Source: Gammaproteobacteria bacterium
Lineage (GTDB): Bacteria > Pseudomonadota > Gammaproteobacteria > S012-40
Direction: 5' to 3'
Length of the DNA stretch: 64,000 bases
Assembly: GCA_029881255.1 (NCBI GenBank)
Contig: JAOUMY010000001.1
Coordinates: forward strand, 558,001-622,000
Below are positions 11,096 through 19,778 of the stretch, piece by piece (position 1 is the stretch's first letter; the number at the start of each line of letters is the position of its first letter). The notes below the pieces were generated by a model that was not told the origin of the DNA, made no database searches, and worked only from the letters and a program-made list of their open reading frames with translations. The translations under genes were made by a program, and so were the position numbers.

Positions 11096-11740
11096 ATGGA
11101 TAGCCCTGTCTCGGCCTTGCTGCGGCGGGCGCATTTCACCATCGCGGTAAACGCCATCAAGCAATTACCGACGGATACAGGTATCGAAATCGGATTTGCC
11201 GGTCGCTCCAACGCCGGCAAATCCAGCGCGATCAATACCATCACCGGCATCAAGTCGCTAGCGCGGACCAGTAAAACACCGGGACGCACCCAGCAGATTA
11301 TTTATTTTGATCTCGATGAGGAACGGCGACTGGTGGATCTGCCGGGCTATGGCTTCGCCAAGGTACCGGAAAAAATCAAAAAACACTGGCAAGGGCTGAT
11401 GGAGGGCTATTTTCAGCGCCGCAAGTCTTTGCACGGCGTGGTGTTAGTCATGGATGTCCGACATCCCCTCAAACCTTTTGATATTCAGATGCTGGAGTGG
11501 TGTAAGGACACCAACACGCCGGTGCAGATTCTACTGACCAAGGCCGACAAGCTCAGCCGGGGCGCGGCAGACAAACAACTCCATGCCACGAAAAAGGCGC
11601 TCAAACAGCAAGGCCTGCTGCTGGGCGAATTGCAATTGTTTTCATCGCTTAGCGGCACCGGCAAAGAACAGGTTATAGAAAAGCTGGAAGAGTGGTTGGC
11701 GCCCACCCCGGCCGTCGATGTAGGGACCGACGACGAATAA
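11096..11740 (+). CDS. engB: Ribosome biogenesis GTPase EngB (YihA/YsxC)
   Basis: 214 residues. G1 GRSNAGKSS (about 36-44), G2 threonines in TSKTPGRTQ, G3 DLPGYG and G4 TKAD are all present and typical of the EngB subfamily of Era-like GTPases, which assist late 50S subunit assembly. It lies immediately downstream of the cNMP-binding protein and is convergent with polA, the same polA-engB junction seen in E. coli and Pseudomonas. Confidence 0.96.
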   Translation: MDSPVSALLRRAHFTIAVNAIKQLPTDTGIEIGFAGRSNAGKSSAINTITGIKSLARTSKTPGRTQQIIYFDLDEERRLVDLPGYGFAKVPEKIKKHWQGLMEGYFQRRKSLHGVVLVMDVRHPLKPFDIQMLEWCKDTNTPVQILLTKADKLSRGAADKQLHATKKALKQQGLLLGELQLFSSLSGTGKEQVIEKLEEWLAPTPAVDVGTDDE

Positions 11741-11755
11741 TTGAATACCCATAAT

Positions 11756-11875
11756 AAGAAACCCCGGCGTAGATTCTACGCCGGGGCTGGGTTCACTCGA
11801 CTCTGGGATATCGAGTTTGTTTAGACCCGCCAAGGGAGGAGTAGCGGGTAAGTAGTGTTGCGCCTACTCGATATC
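11756..11875 (-). ncRNA. Candidate sRNA in the Spot 42/ErsA position (polA-engB gap)
   Basis: A 120-nt minus-strand segment downstream of polA, same direction as polA, convergent with engB. Its 5' GATATCGAGT (11875-11866) can pair with ACTCGATATC (11816-11807). Inside lies a hairpin ACCCGC/GCGGGT (11849-11844 with 11830-11825) whose 13-nt loop contains CUCCUCCC, an anti-Shine-Dalgarno-like sequence. The 3' end is a strong stem (CCCCGGCGTA/TACGCCGGGG) followed by TTTCTT. A sigma-E-like promoter precedes it. Spot 42 of enterics and ErsA of Pseudomonas occupy this locus and orientation. Sequence homology is not shown; the call rests on position, structure and signals. It could instead be a structured polA 3' UTR. 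Confidence 0.6.
11762..11786 (-). terminator. Intrinsic terminator of candidate sRNA / polA transcript
   Basis: Ten-bp GC-rich stem CCCCGGCGTA/TACGCCGGGG with a five-base loop. The T-rich tail (TTTCTTATT) is on the minus strand only, so it serves leftward transcripts rather than engB. Confidence 0.8.
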
Positions 11876-11876
11876 T

Positions 11877-11906
11877 TGAGACACAGGGTCCTGTCGAAAA
11901 GTTTCC
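11877..11906 (-). promoter_or_regulatory. Sigma-E/AlgU-like promoter for candidate sRNA
   Basis: On the minus strand GGAAACTT (11906-11899), a 17-base spacer and TCTCA (11881-11877) resemble the ECF sigma-E pattern GGAACTT-N16/17-TCTGA. The spacer contains a short palindrome ACAGG-AC-CCTGT (11894-11883), which could be an operator. Predicted start near 11872. The -10 match is imperfect. Confidence 0.4.
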
Positions 11907-11978
11907 CGTGGTTTAAAATTATTTTTACTTTTTTAGCAAATATCGAATTATCAATGAGTTAATTTTTATCTTTCAGGT

Positions 11979-14693
11979 CTAATGTGCCTCATCCCAGTTA
12001 TTGCCTATCCCTACATCGACTAAAAGCGGGACTTTGAGCTCGGCCGCAGACTGCATCAGCCCGCGAATTTCGGCTACGGAGGGCTCTAACATCTCCTCGC
12101 GGATTTCAAAAACCAGTTCATCGTGGACCTGCATAATCAAACGAACATCGTCCTTTTGCCCTTGTATCCACTGGTCCACAGCGATCATCGCCTTTTTGAT
12201 AATGTCTGCCGCCGTACCCTGCATCGGCGCATTGATTGCGGTTCGCTCGGCATATTGACGACGCTGGTGATTATTGGCGCGGATATCGGGGAGATAGAGG
12301 CGACGACCGAACAGGGTTTCGACATAGCCGCGGTCCCTGGCCTGGGCGCGAATATTGTCCATATAGGCCTGTACTCCCGGGTATTTGTGGAAATACTGAT
12401 CCATATATTCCTGGGCTTCGTTGCGCTCAATACCCAGCTGTTTGGACAAGCCAAAGGCCGACATACCGTAGATCAAACCGAAGTTAATAGCCTTGGCACT
12501 TCTTCGATGTTCACTGGTGACTTCTTCGAGAGGCACGCCCATTACATCTGCCGCTGTGGCTCGGTGTATGTCCTCGCCTTTCTGAAAGGCCGTAAGCAAC
12601 CCAGGATCATCCGATAGATGCGCCATGATGCGCAATTCGATCTGAGAGTAGTCAGCCGCAACGATGCGATAACCCGGTGAGGCGACGAAGGCCTGACGGA
12701 TTCTGCGCCCTTCCTCGGTCCGAACGGGAATGTTCTGTAGATTTGGGTCTGAAGACGAAAGTCGGCCTGTAGCCGCTACAGCCTGATGATAAGAGGTATG
12801 TACGCGCCCACTACGGCTGTCGATCTGCTGCGGCAGCTTGTCCGTATACGTCGACTTGAGCTTACTGAAGCTGCGATGCTTCAGGATCAGGCTTGGTAAT
12901 TCATATTCGTCGGCGAGCTCCTGCAAAACATCCTCTGCGGTTGATGGCTGCCCTTTCGGCGTTTTACGAACCACCGGTAGACCCATATCCTCAAACAATA
13001 TTTTTTGTAACTGCTTGGGAGAGCCTAGATTGAATTCACCGCCGGCCAGTTTGTAAGCCTCTTGTTCGATACCAGCGATACTGACTTCCAGCTCTCCGCT
13101 TTGCGCCTGGAGTTTGTTAGCATCTACCAACACGCCGGTGCGCTCCATTCTTGCCAGCACCGGTTCGAGGGGAATCTCGATATCGGTATACACAGGGCTG
13201 AGTCCAGGCTCCGCCTGTAATTTAGGCCAAAGTGCGCCATGCAGGCGCAATGTGATATCCGCGTCCTCAGCGGCATAAGGCCCGGCCTCAGCGATATCAA
13301 TCTCATTAAAGGTCTTTTGCTTCGCACCTTTCCCCGCAATGTCTTCGAAGTGGATAGTCTTGTGGCCGAGGTATTTCAGTGCCAGAGAATCCATATCATG
13401 GCGAGTTGCCACACTGTCCAGGACATAGGATTCAAGCATGGTGTCATGGGCAATTCCACGGAGATGGATATCGTAATTCGCCAATACGTTCATATCGTAT
13501 TTGAGGTTCTGACCGAGCTTGGCCCTGGCGGGATTCTCCAGCAATGGTTTTAAAGCATTCAACACGCTTTCTCTGTTTAGTTGCGTAGGCGCGCCTTCAT
13601 AGTCATGAGCCACAGGCACGTACGCGGCGTGAAATGCCTCTGTCGCAAACGAAACACCAACGATTTCGGCCTGCATATAGTCGAGGCTGGTGGTTTCCGT
13701 ATCGAAGGCGAATAGTTCTGCCTGTTCTAAACGTTTCAGCCAGGTGTCAAAGCTTGCCTGGTCGGTGACGATCTCATACTGGCTATCTTGCGCGATGGGT
13801 TTCGCGGTCTTGGGCTGAACATTTACCGTAGGTTTTTCTTCACCGAGTAGTTCACGCAGCCAGGTTTTGAATTCCAGTTCCTTGACCAACTCGACCAGAG
13901 CCTCCTGATCAGGCCCGTTGTATTGAAGATCGTTGATGCCGAAAGGCAACTCCACATCACATTTAATCGTCGCAAGCTGGTAGGAGAGAGGCAGTTGCTC
14001 CAGGGTTGCACGCAGATTTTCACCGACCTTACCTGAGATCTTGTCGGCGTTGTCCATGACACCCTGGAGAGAATCGAATTCACTCAACCATTTCACCGCA
14101 GTCTTCGGACCGCATTTCGGCACACCGGGAATGTTATCCACGGTATCGCCGATCAACGCGAGATAATCGATGATTCGGTTTGGTGGAATACCAAACTTTT
14201 CGACAACACCGTTGGTGTCCAAACGGCTATCGTTCATGGTGTTAATCAAGGTGACATGCTCATTGACCAGCTGCGCCATATCCTTGTCACCCGTAGATAT
14301 GATGGTGTTCAGTTGATGCTCAGTCGCTTGCTGCGCAAGCGTGCCGATGACATCGTCAGCCTCTACACCTTCGATACACAATAGCGGCAATCCCATGGCC
14401 TTTATGACCTTATGAAGCGGCTCGATTTGTGCTTTTAGTTCTTCAGGCATAGGTGGTCGATTAGCCTTGTATTCGGGATACATATCGTTACGAAATGTTT
14501 TGCCCTTGGCGTCGAATACAATAGCGACATCTTCCGGATCGTAGTCGCTAATCAAACGCCTTATCATGTTAGCCACGCCATAGATTGCACCCGTGGGTTG
14601 TCCCTTGGAATTTGTAAACGATGGCATCGCGTGGAAGGCGCGAAATAAATAGGAAGATCCATCAACAAGTATTACCGGTTTTGAATTTGTCAT
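11979..14693 (-). CDS. polA: DNA polymerase I
   Basis: 904 residues, full length. The N-terminal 5'-3' exonuclease (about 1-290) shows LVDGSSYLFRAFHA and GDKDMAQLV. The proofreading 3'-5' exonuclease (about 320-510) keeps its acidic residues in FAFDTETTSLD and YAAEDADITLRLH. The polymerase (about 520-904) has motif A (DYSQIELRIMAHLS), the O-helix block RRSAKAINFGLIYGMS, and motif C (QVHDELVFE). It fills Okazaki gaps and repairs DNA. It is transcribed toward engB, with the candidate sRNA between. Confidence 0.98.
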   Translation of the reverse strand: MTNSKPVILVDGSSYLFRAFHAMPSFTNSKGQPTGAIYGVANMIRRLISDYDPEDVAIVFDAKGKTFRNDMYPEYKANRPPMPEELKAQIEPLHKVIKAMGLPLLCIEGVEADDVIGTLAQQATEHQLNTIISTGDKDMAQLVNEHVTLINTMNDSRLDTNGVVEKFGIPPNRIIDYLALIGDTVDNIPGVPKCGPKTAVKWLSEFDSLQGVMDNADKISGKVGENLRATLEQLPLSYQLATIKCDVELPFGINDLQYNGPDQEALVELVKELEFKTWLRELLGEEKPTVNVQPKTAKPIAQDSQYEIVTDQASFDTWLKRLEQAELFAFDTETTSLDYMQAEIVGVSFATEAFHAAYVPVAHDYEGAPTQLNRESVLNALKPLLENPARAKLGQNLKYDMNVLANYDIHLRGIAHDTMLESYVLDSVATRHDMDSLALKYLGHKTIHFEDIAGKGAKQKTFNEIDIAEAGPYAAEDADITLRLHGALWPKLQAEPGLSPVYTDIEIPLEPVLARMERTGVLVDANKLQAQSGELEVSIAGIEQEAYKLAGGEFNLGSPKQLQKILFEDMGLPVVRKTPKGQPSTAEDVLQELADEYELPSLILKHRSFSKLKSTYTDKLPQQIDSRSGRVHTSYHQAVAATGRLSSSDPNLQNIPVRTEEGRRIRQAFVASPGYRIVAADYSQIELRIMAHLSDDPGLLTAFQKGEDIHRATAADVMGVPLEEVTSEHRRSAKAINFGLIYGMSAFGLSKQLGIERNEAQEYMDQYFHKYPGVQAYMDNIRAQARDRGYVETLFGRRLYLPDIRANNHQRRQYAERTAINAPMQGTAADIIKKAMIAVDQWIQGQKDDVRLIMQVHDELVFEIREEMLEPSVAEIRGLMQSAAELKVPLLVDVGIGNNWDEAH

Positions 14694-14738
14694 GCCTAAA
14701 GTAGTCTAAATATTTGTGTTTGTTTTGAAGGATGATGT

Positions 14739-15464
14739 ATGAACGATATTAAAAAGTCATCGCACCCCAGCTTGAATCCCATCAATGATTCGATGCTTAC
14801 GCGAGAATCATGGAAAATTTTTCAGATCATGGCCGAATTTGTCGAAGGATTTGAACGTCTGGCCAAGACCAGTCCTTCCGTCAGCATCTTCGGTTCGGCC
14901 CGTACACCTGTGAATCACGAGTATTATAAACTCACCGAGGACATTGCACGTGAATTATCCAATGCGGGTTTTAGCGTCGTCAGTGGTGGCGGCCCTGGTA
15001 TCATGGAAGCCGCGAATAAAGGGGCATATGGCGGTAAATCACCAAGCATTGGTTTGAATATTCAATTGCCTTTCGAACAGTCTGGAAACTCTTATCAAGA
15101 TATTTCACTCACATTCCGCCATTTCTTCTCGCGCAAGGTGATGTTCGTCAAACATGCCGCTGCGTATGTTGTAATGCCTGGCGGCTTCGGAACGCTGGAT
15201 GAGCTGGCTGAAATACTCACACTGGTTCAAACCGGTAAGACGCGCAAGATTCCTATCATTCTGGTCAAAGCAGAATTCTGGCAAGGCCTGTTGAAATGGT
15301 TCGAAGAAACATTGATCCCACAGGGCATGATTGACGCAGACGATATGAAGCTTATTCAGATTATCGAGGAACCGAAAAAAATTACCGAGGCTATATTCAA
15401 ACACTATGAACAACACGGTTTTGAGCCTTCTGCGGAAGAAAAAGAAACCATGCTTGATTTGTAG
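14739..15464 (+). CDS. LOG family protein (TIGR00730-type Rossmann-fold)
   Basis: 241 residues. It has the two hallmark motifs GGGPGIMEAANKGA (about 86-99) and PGGFGTLDE (about 147-155) of the LOG/PpnN superfamily, which hydrolyse nucleoside 5'-monophosphates to base plus ribose 5-phosphate. In plants and some bacteria this activates cytokinins; in most bacteria the role is nucleotide turnover. It diverges from polA with only 45 bases between, so the two promoters overlap. Confidence 0.88.
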   Translation: MNDIKKSSHPSLNPINDSMLTRESWKIFQIMAEFVEGFERLAKTSPSVSIFGSARTPVNHEYYKLTEDIARELSNAGFSVVSGGGPGIMEAANKGAYGGKSPSIGLNIQLPFEQSGNSYQDISLTFRHFFSRKVMFVKHAAAYVVMPGGFGTLDELAEILTLVQTGKTRKIPIILVKAEFWQGLLKWFEETLIPQGMIDADDMKLIQIIEEPKKITEAIFKHYEQHGFEPSAEEKETMLDL

Positions 15465-15508
15465 CAAGAAAATAGGCAGCTGGAATTGCGTAGGGTTATA
15501 ATCGCCCT

Positions 15509-15805
15509 ATGAAGACAATAATCGCTTATTCATTTTTGGTATTTTTTTCCGCTTCTGCGTTTGCACAGAGTGAACGGGAAAAATTTGACGAGAATTTCGA
15601 ATCAGAAGTTCGAATCGTTGATACCGCGCCGGGACTAATTGAGGAATACAGCAGTAACGGGCAGGTATTCATGATCAAGATTACACCCAAAAAAGGTCGG
15701 CCGTACTATTTAGTCGATGCAGATGGTGACGGGAACTTGGAATCACACCGCAATGACAATGCGCCGCGCTTGTTGATTCCATCGTGGGTGATATTCAGCT
15801 GGTAG
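15509..15805 (+). CDS. DUF2782 family small secreted protein
   Basis: 98 residues with a signal peptide (MKTIIAYSFLVFFSASAFAQ). The remainder (EVRIVDTAPGLIEEYSSNGQ, then KITPKKGRPYYLVDADGDG and a C-terminal IPSWVIFSW) matches DUF2782, a family often found beside polA in gammaproteobacteria. Function unknown; probably periplasmic. It follows the LOG gene by 44 bases on the same strand and ends at a strong terminator. Confidence 0.82.
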   Translation: MKTIIAYSFLVFFSASAFAQSEREKFDENFESEVRIVDTAPGLIEEYSSNGQVFMIKITPKKGRPYYLVDADGDGNLESHRNDNAPRLLIPSWVIFSW

Positions 15806-15833
15806 GCTTTTCTGAAATTTTCCTGCACAAACA

Positions 15834-15859
15834 AAAAGGCCTGCTTACGCAGGCCTTTT
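15834..15859. terminator. Bidirectional terminator
   Basis: AAAAGGCCTGC and GCAGGCCTTTT form an 11-bp stem with a TTAC loop, with A and T runs on the outside. It separates the DUF2782 gene from the convergent cytochrome c gene. Confidence 0.85.
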
Positions 15860-15886
15860 CGCAAAGGATAAATCCTTTAAGGTTGA

Positions 15887-16225
15887 TTAGTTGGCCAAGC
15901 CAAGAACGAAATCAACCAACTGCTCGATGTCAGCGTCAGCTACACGAGGAGAGTAAGGAGGCATTGGAACGCCCTTGGTAACTTCAGTCCAGTTACCCTT
16001 ACCACCCTTCTTAACCTTTGCTACTAGAGCAGCCTTTGCACCGGCGTCGCCCTTGTAACGCTTGGAAACATCACCCCAAGCAGGACCAACAACTTTCTTG
16101 TCAATTGCGTGACAAGCAGTACAACCACTCTTTTTCGCCAAAGGAGGCATATCCTGAGCTTGTGCCTGAGATACACCAAATACCATTGCAGCAGCGGCAG
16201 CTACACCTAACCACTTTGCCTTCAT
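15887..16225 (-). CDS. Class I cytochrome c (c551/c5-like)
   Basis: 112 residues with a signal peptide (MKAKWLGVAAAAAMVFGVSQAQA). The mature protein of about 88 residues has one haem c site CTACH (Cys35-His39) and a probable axial Met88 in KGVPMPPYSP. Size and motif spacing fit small periplasmic electron carriers of the c551/c552 type that shuttle electrons to terminal oxidases or denitrification enzymes. No partner enzyme adjoins it. A strong ribosome-binding site (AGGGAGGA) precedes the start. Confidence 0.92.
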   Translation of the reverse strand: MKAKWLGVAAAAAMVFGVSQAQAQDMPPLAKKSGCTACHAIDKKVVGPAWGDVSKRYKGDAGAKAALVAKVKKGGKGNWTEVTKGVPMPPYSPRVADADIEQLVDFVLGLAN

Positions 16226-16432
16226 AATTTTCCTCCCTATCTACCAATTTTTCGGAAAACGACCCTTCGGGAATCGTAATGTAATCAGCATTTATTCTGA
16301 CCCATTCGAAGGGAAACCCAACCATGCTTAAGAGCCAAAAGACCATCAAAACATAATGGAAGCCGCTTTTATGCCATGCCTTAGGGAGGGTGTCAAGTTT
16401 ATATCACTTGGCTTTTGTGAAAATTCTAGGGC
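16226..16432. other. Intergenic region upstream of cytochrome c
   Basis: About 200 bases between the cytochrome c start and the terminator of the next minus-strand gene. It contains a short inverted repeat around 16255-16277 (GGAAAACGACC...GGGAATCGT). No promoter pair was confidently assigned, and no coding sequence is seen. Confidence 0.35.
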
Positions 16433-16463
16433 AAAAAAAAGGAAGGGCGCCTGAGCGCCCTTC
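16433..16463 (-). terminator. Strong terminator of the lipoprotein/OM-barrel operon
   Basis: On the minus strand GAAGGGCGC/GCGCCCTTC with a four-base loop is followed by CC and eight T residues. It lies just after the stop of the 562-residue lipoprotein gene. Confidence 0.88.
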
Positions 16464-16490
16464 ATAACTTTTTGAAAGTGTGAGTAATAA

Positions 16491-18179
16491 CTATACCTGT
16501 GTCACAAAGTTTGTCGGTCCTGTACCGTAGTCAACAGTGTAACCAGTGCCATCCTTATTGGTTTTCATGATTACAGGCTGATATATCCCGGTACCAGGCA
16601 CCAGCTCCATATTCATGAGGATGGTATTTTCGTCGATTTGCTCATATGTGGTATCAACGGTGTTTTGGCTGCCGGACGTAAAAGCGGTGTCTCCGCCGAT
16701 TTGGAAATCGACGGTAACTGTTCCGTCATCATGAAAGACGAAACCAAAATTGGTATCGCCACCGGCGGAGATCAGATCTAGCGCCTGGCCCTCTCCTGGA
16801 ATTTCTCTAAACTGGTCATTGAAGGAAACGCGCGCATCGAAATTGATCGACGTCCCATCGACATATACGCCATCTTCAAAAATCCGAATAACTTCCGCTA
16901 CGTCAACCTTCGGTCCGCCGATGTTGGTGAGATAAACAGGGTCAGCGCATGCGGCAATCGCCTGATTTATGATAGCGCGATCGACCAGTTGTGCCGGATT
17001 ATCGCCGAGCAGGGTTTGCTGTGTACGACCCCGCATCAACGTCGCAACAACTTCGATCGCCCGTAAACGCTGAAGAATATAGGTCTCGGCGGAAATCGCT
17101 CCGAGCGCATCATTAAACAAATCATCGATCAAAGCCGGAAGACCATCAAGGCGCCCGACGATTGTATTTACGAGAGTTGTCGTTGGTGCCTCATAGGTGA
17201 TGCCTTTCAAAGCGAGATCATCGCTTACTGCCTGCCATGCATCCGTTACGATTTCGGATGCGTTAGCTTGAAGTACAGCGCTCATGGTTTCCGTACCAAT
17301 CACACGCTTGGCGATCTCTACCTGAACATACGGCATAACGTCATAAGGATACTTTCCACTTTCACCTTTGAAACTATTGTTTGTTTCAGAGTGTAGTAGC
17401 TTTGTGACGACCGCTGCCGGTTTTTGGGCCATCATTGCCATGTGCGCCAAGGCCATACGGTCTGAATCGGAGAGTGTTGAACTACTGGTGTAGTTCATAT
17501 AGTCCTGCTTTAACACATTGGTGTCGGTAAGAGGCTCATTCGCCGGATACACCGATTCATTCTGAGATGCAGCGTGCAACATGGAGCCAACAGGTGTAAC
17601 TGCTTGAGGCTTGGTATAACTTCCAGCGCCTATCGTCACTTCCAGCGTAATAGTGCCTTCAAGCGACTGGCTCGTACTTAGGTCGTAACCATTTGCGACG
17701 CGTAAAGGCGCTTTTGAGACACCGGGTTTAACTTTTAGGCAGTATTGTTCGTCTGCCTTTGCCTCTTCGTAGGCTATGTACTGAGCGGTTGACGTGTAGT
17801 CGATATATTCTTGTGAATCCTTATTCGCCGGTTCACCGTCTGGCTTGCCAGGTACATATCCACCTTTTGCACAGTAATCATAGGGAGCCGTTGTATCGTC
17901 CGACTTATCTGACGGAGTGCCTGCATTATCGATGGTTTTCTTCGGGTTATAACTAAAATAACCATCTTCATCGGTTAAAGCAAAGGGTTCCCAACCATCG
18001 AGCATATTGTTGTTATTTGAATCGAGATAAACATATCCCTGGGCGACAGGTCCATCCACTGCGCGACCGCTGACGAAACTCAGTTCGGTATTACCCGAAT
18101 CCTGTGACTCACCTGAACATGCTGTCAGCACTGAGGAAACAACGGCGGCAAGAACGTAGTATTTGAAATTTGATTTCAT
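16491..18179 (-). CDS. Large lipoprotein with Ca-binding-like loop, unknown function
   Basis: 562 residues. The N-terminus is a lipoprotein signal peptide ending in LTAC (Cys21). Residues about 37-80 form a carboxypeptidase-regulatory/SdrD-B-like segment (GRAVDGPVAQGYVYLD) followed by an EF-hand-like loop DSNNNNMLDGWE and TDEDGYFSY, suggesting calcium binding. A long central helical region (about 210-420) and a beta-rich C-terminal domain (about 430-562) follow. Cysteines at CAKGG and QYCLK may form a disulfide. It starts 18 bases after the OM-barrel gene stop and ends at a strong terminator, so the two form one operon. I recognise no catalytic motif; a surface role is inference. Confidence 0.75.
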   Translation of the reverse strand: MKSNFKYYVLAAVVSSVLTACSGESQDSGNTELSFVSGRAVDGPVAQGYVYLDSNNNNMLDGWEPFALTDEDGYFSYNPKKTIDNAGTPSDKSDDTTAPYDYCAKGGYVPGKPDGEPANKDSQEYIDYTSTAQYIAYEEAKADEQYCLKVKPGVSKAPLRVANGYDLSTSQSLEGTITLEVTIGAGSYTKPQAVTPVGSMLHAASQNESVYPANEPLTDTNVLKQDYMNYTSSSTLSDSDRMALAHMAMMAQKPAAVVTKLLHSETNNSFKGESGKYPYDVMPYVQVEIAKRVIGTETMSAVLQANASEIVTDAWQAVSDDLALKGITYEAPTTTLVNTIVGRLDGLPALIDDLFNDALGAISAETYILQRLRAIEVVATLMRGRTQQTLLGDNPAQLVDRAIINQAIAACADPVYLTNIGGPKVDVAEVIRIFEDGVYVDGTSINFDARVSFNDQFREIPGEGQALDLISAGGDTNFGFVFHDDGTVTVDFQIGGDTAFTSGSQNTVDTTYEQIDENTILMNMELVPGTGIYQPVIMKTNKDGTGYTVDYGTGPTNFVTQV

Positions 18180-18197
18180 CTTATATCTCCTGTTTCC

Positions 18198-19601
18198 TTA
18201 CCAGACGTAGTTCATGCCGAGATTCGCATAAAAGCTTCGACGAGAGAGAGACCGAATCGTAGGATCAATTGTTACTGTGTTTGACCCTGTTTGAATTTGC
18301 TCTGGAAGTTCTACTGTTTCGAACGAGACCGCGACATCAGCGGTTATAAACAACCAGGTGAACCCAGTTGTTAAATAGCCAAGCCCTGAGCCAGCCAAGT
18401 TTTTACGTAAGCCCACTCGAATACCGGGCAACAAAACGTAAGGGGAGGCGTACCCGGTACTAATAGATGCCCATTGGTACGCTTTGCCAACAGGGTCAGA
18501 AACTGAGTTTGTCTCCAGCGCCCCAGCGACAACCCAGTTACGGCTCTTGGAGTAAAGTGCCGCTTCTAAATTGATCTGGGGAATCATGGTGTATTTTTCA
18601 GTGAGATCCAGCTCACCCGCATAGGCTTGTGCCTGATAACAAACGGTGCGTGAATCTGCAGATAGACTGTCTCGCTCGCAATTTACACCGACAGTGTTGT
18701 ATTCGAACGACGGCATGGTGATGTTCTTCAAAGTCGCGCCAAGACGATAATGGTCGGTAATCCACAATGCGCTGGCGTCTAGTCCAAAAGCCCATTGGTA
18801 CGGACTACCGGTTGAATTGGCCTCATCTAGTTGGTCTTGCAGAACCGATTCGGCTTTGTTGATCGAAACTGCCGGCAAAAGCGTCTTGTTTACCAAGCCC
18901 ATATAGAGGGAAGCACGAACACCAGCAAATAATTTTCCTTTGTCGTTGTTCCACACTTGGCGACCATAGCTCAGATTAAAGTCATTTATCTGAGCAATTT
19001 TGGTGTATAGGGCGCTATTGGTATAGAACTTATCCGTGATTCCCGTAATAGGATTAATCAGCGGGTTCGATGCGATAGGAGAATCTAGAAACTTAATCCG
19101 CCCTCTCGCCGTCAAGTTTGCATCTAAAATAACGCTGCCAAATGACTTGTGGGTAATAACCAGTGGAAACATTGGTACGTTTGTTTGTAGGCCAATATTG
19201 ATATCCAGCGCTTCGCTCGCGGTTTCCATTATGTTGTTTGCGGAGGTAAACAAGGTTTCCACTATATCCAGATTGATGTCAGTAACATTGCTACCACCTA
19301 GAAAATTCTGCATCTCATTTTGAACAGAAGTAAATTCGTCCATGATGCCGGTTAATGTGCCAAATGGGCCTACGTCAACACCGACGCCAAATGAACTCCA
19401 GATCCCCATGCCAAAACCACCATTTCCCCAGGCGAGAACACTCGCACCTGTCGCCGGATTATTTGAATAGGACAACAAATCCTGATGCTGCGCGATTTCT
19501 CCCCATGTCAGGTTAGAACCGGCAGGATGGTAGGTTTGTGCCGCCTGAGTAGTGAGGCTGACGGCGCCGAGCATCGTGGCAAGCAGTAGACGTATTTTCA
19601 T
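18198..19601 (-). CDS. Predicted outer-membrane beta-barrel, TraF-like family
   Basis: 467 residues with a Sec signal peptide (MKIRLLLATMLGAVSLTTQA). The mature protein opens with a family-like block (YHPAGSNLTWGEIAQHQDLLSYSNNPA) and is rich in alternating hydrophobic strands and glycine turns (GLDASALWITDHYRLGATLKN, then ARIN-like turns). It ends in a terminal aromatic residue (NLGMNYVW), as expected for BAM-inserted barrels. It resembles chromosomal proteins loosely annotated as conjugal transfer TraF, but no conjugation genes are nearby. It is the first gene of a two-gene operon with the lipoprotein. The barrel call is fairly secure; the family is a guess from memory. Confidence 0.65.
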   Translation of the reverse strand: MKIRLLLATMLGAVSLTTQAAQTYHPAGSNLTWGEIAQHQDLLSYSNNPATGASVLAWGNGGFGMGIWSSFGVGVDVGPFGTLTGIMDEFTSVQNEMQNFLGGSNVTDINLDIVETLFTSANNIMETASEALDINIGLQTNVPMFPLVITHKSFGSVILDANLTARGRIKFLDSPIASNPLINPITGITDKFYTNSALYTKIAQINDFNLSYGRQVWNNDKGKLFAGVRASLYMGLVNKTLLPAVSINKAESVLQDQLDEANSTGSPYQWAFGLDASALWITDHYRLGATLKNITMPSFEYNTVGVNCERDSLSADSRTVCYQAQAYAGELDLTEKYTMIPQINLEAALYSKSRNWVVAGALETNSVSDPVGKAYQWASISTGYASPYVLLPGIRVGLRKNLAGSGLGYLTTGFTWLFITADVAVSFETVELPEQIQTGSNTVTIDPTIRSLSRRSFYANLGMNYVW

Positions 19602-19778
19602 TTCATTCCCTAAATTTTCTGTGGAAGCCGATGGTTAATACTGGATCGATTCTAAAGGATCAATACCCTTTCTCGTCCTAAGTCGGCATACCAGGTAGCT
19701 TCTTTAGACTCGACCACGACAATAATTACCCTCAATATGATACAGTTCGCAATACTAACAAAAACCTGGAGAATTTCG
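19602..19778. other. Divergent promoter region
   Basis: About 177 bases between the OM-barrel operon (minus) and the zinc-ribbon membrane protein (plus). It must contain both promoters, but none could be placed with confidence. Confidence 0.35.

Noticed and set aside
18198-19601. Part of a conjugation system
   Set aside because: Only one TraF-like barrel; no relaxase, coupling protein, pilus or other transfer genes in the window.
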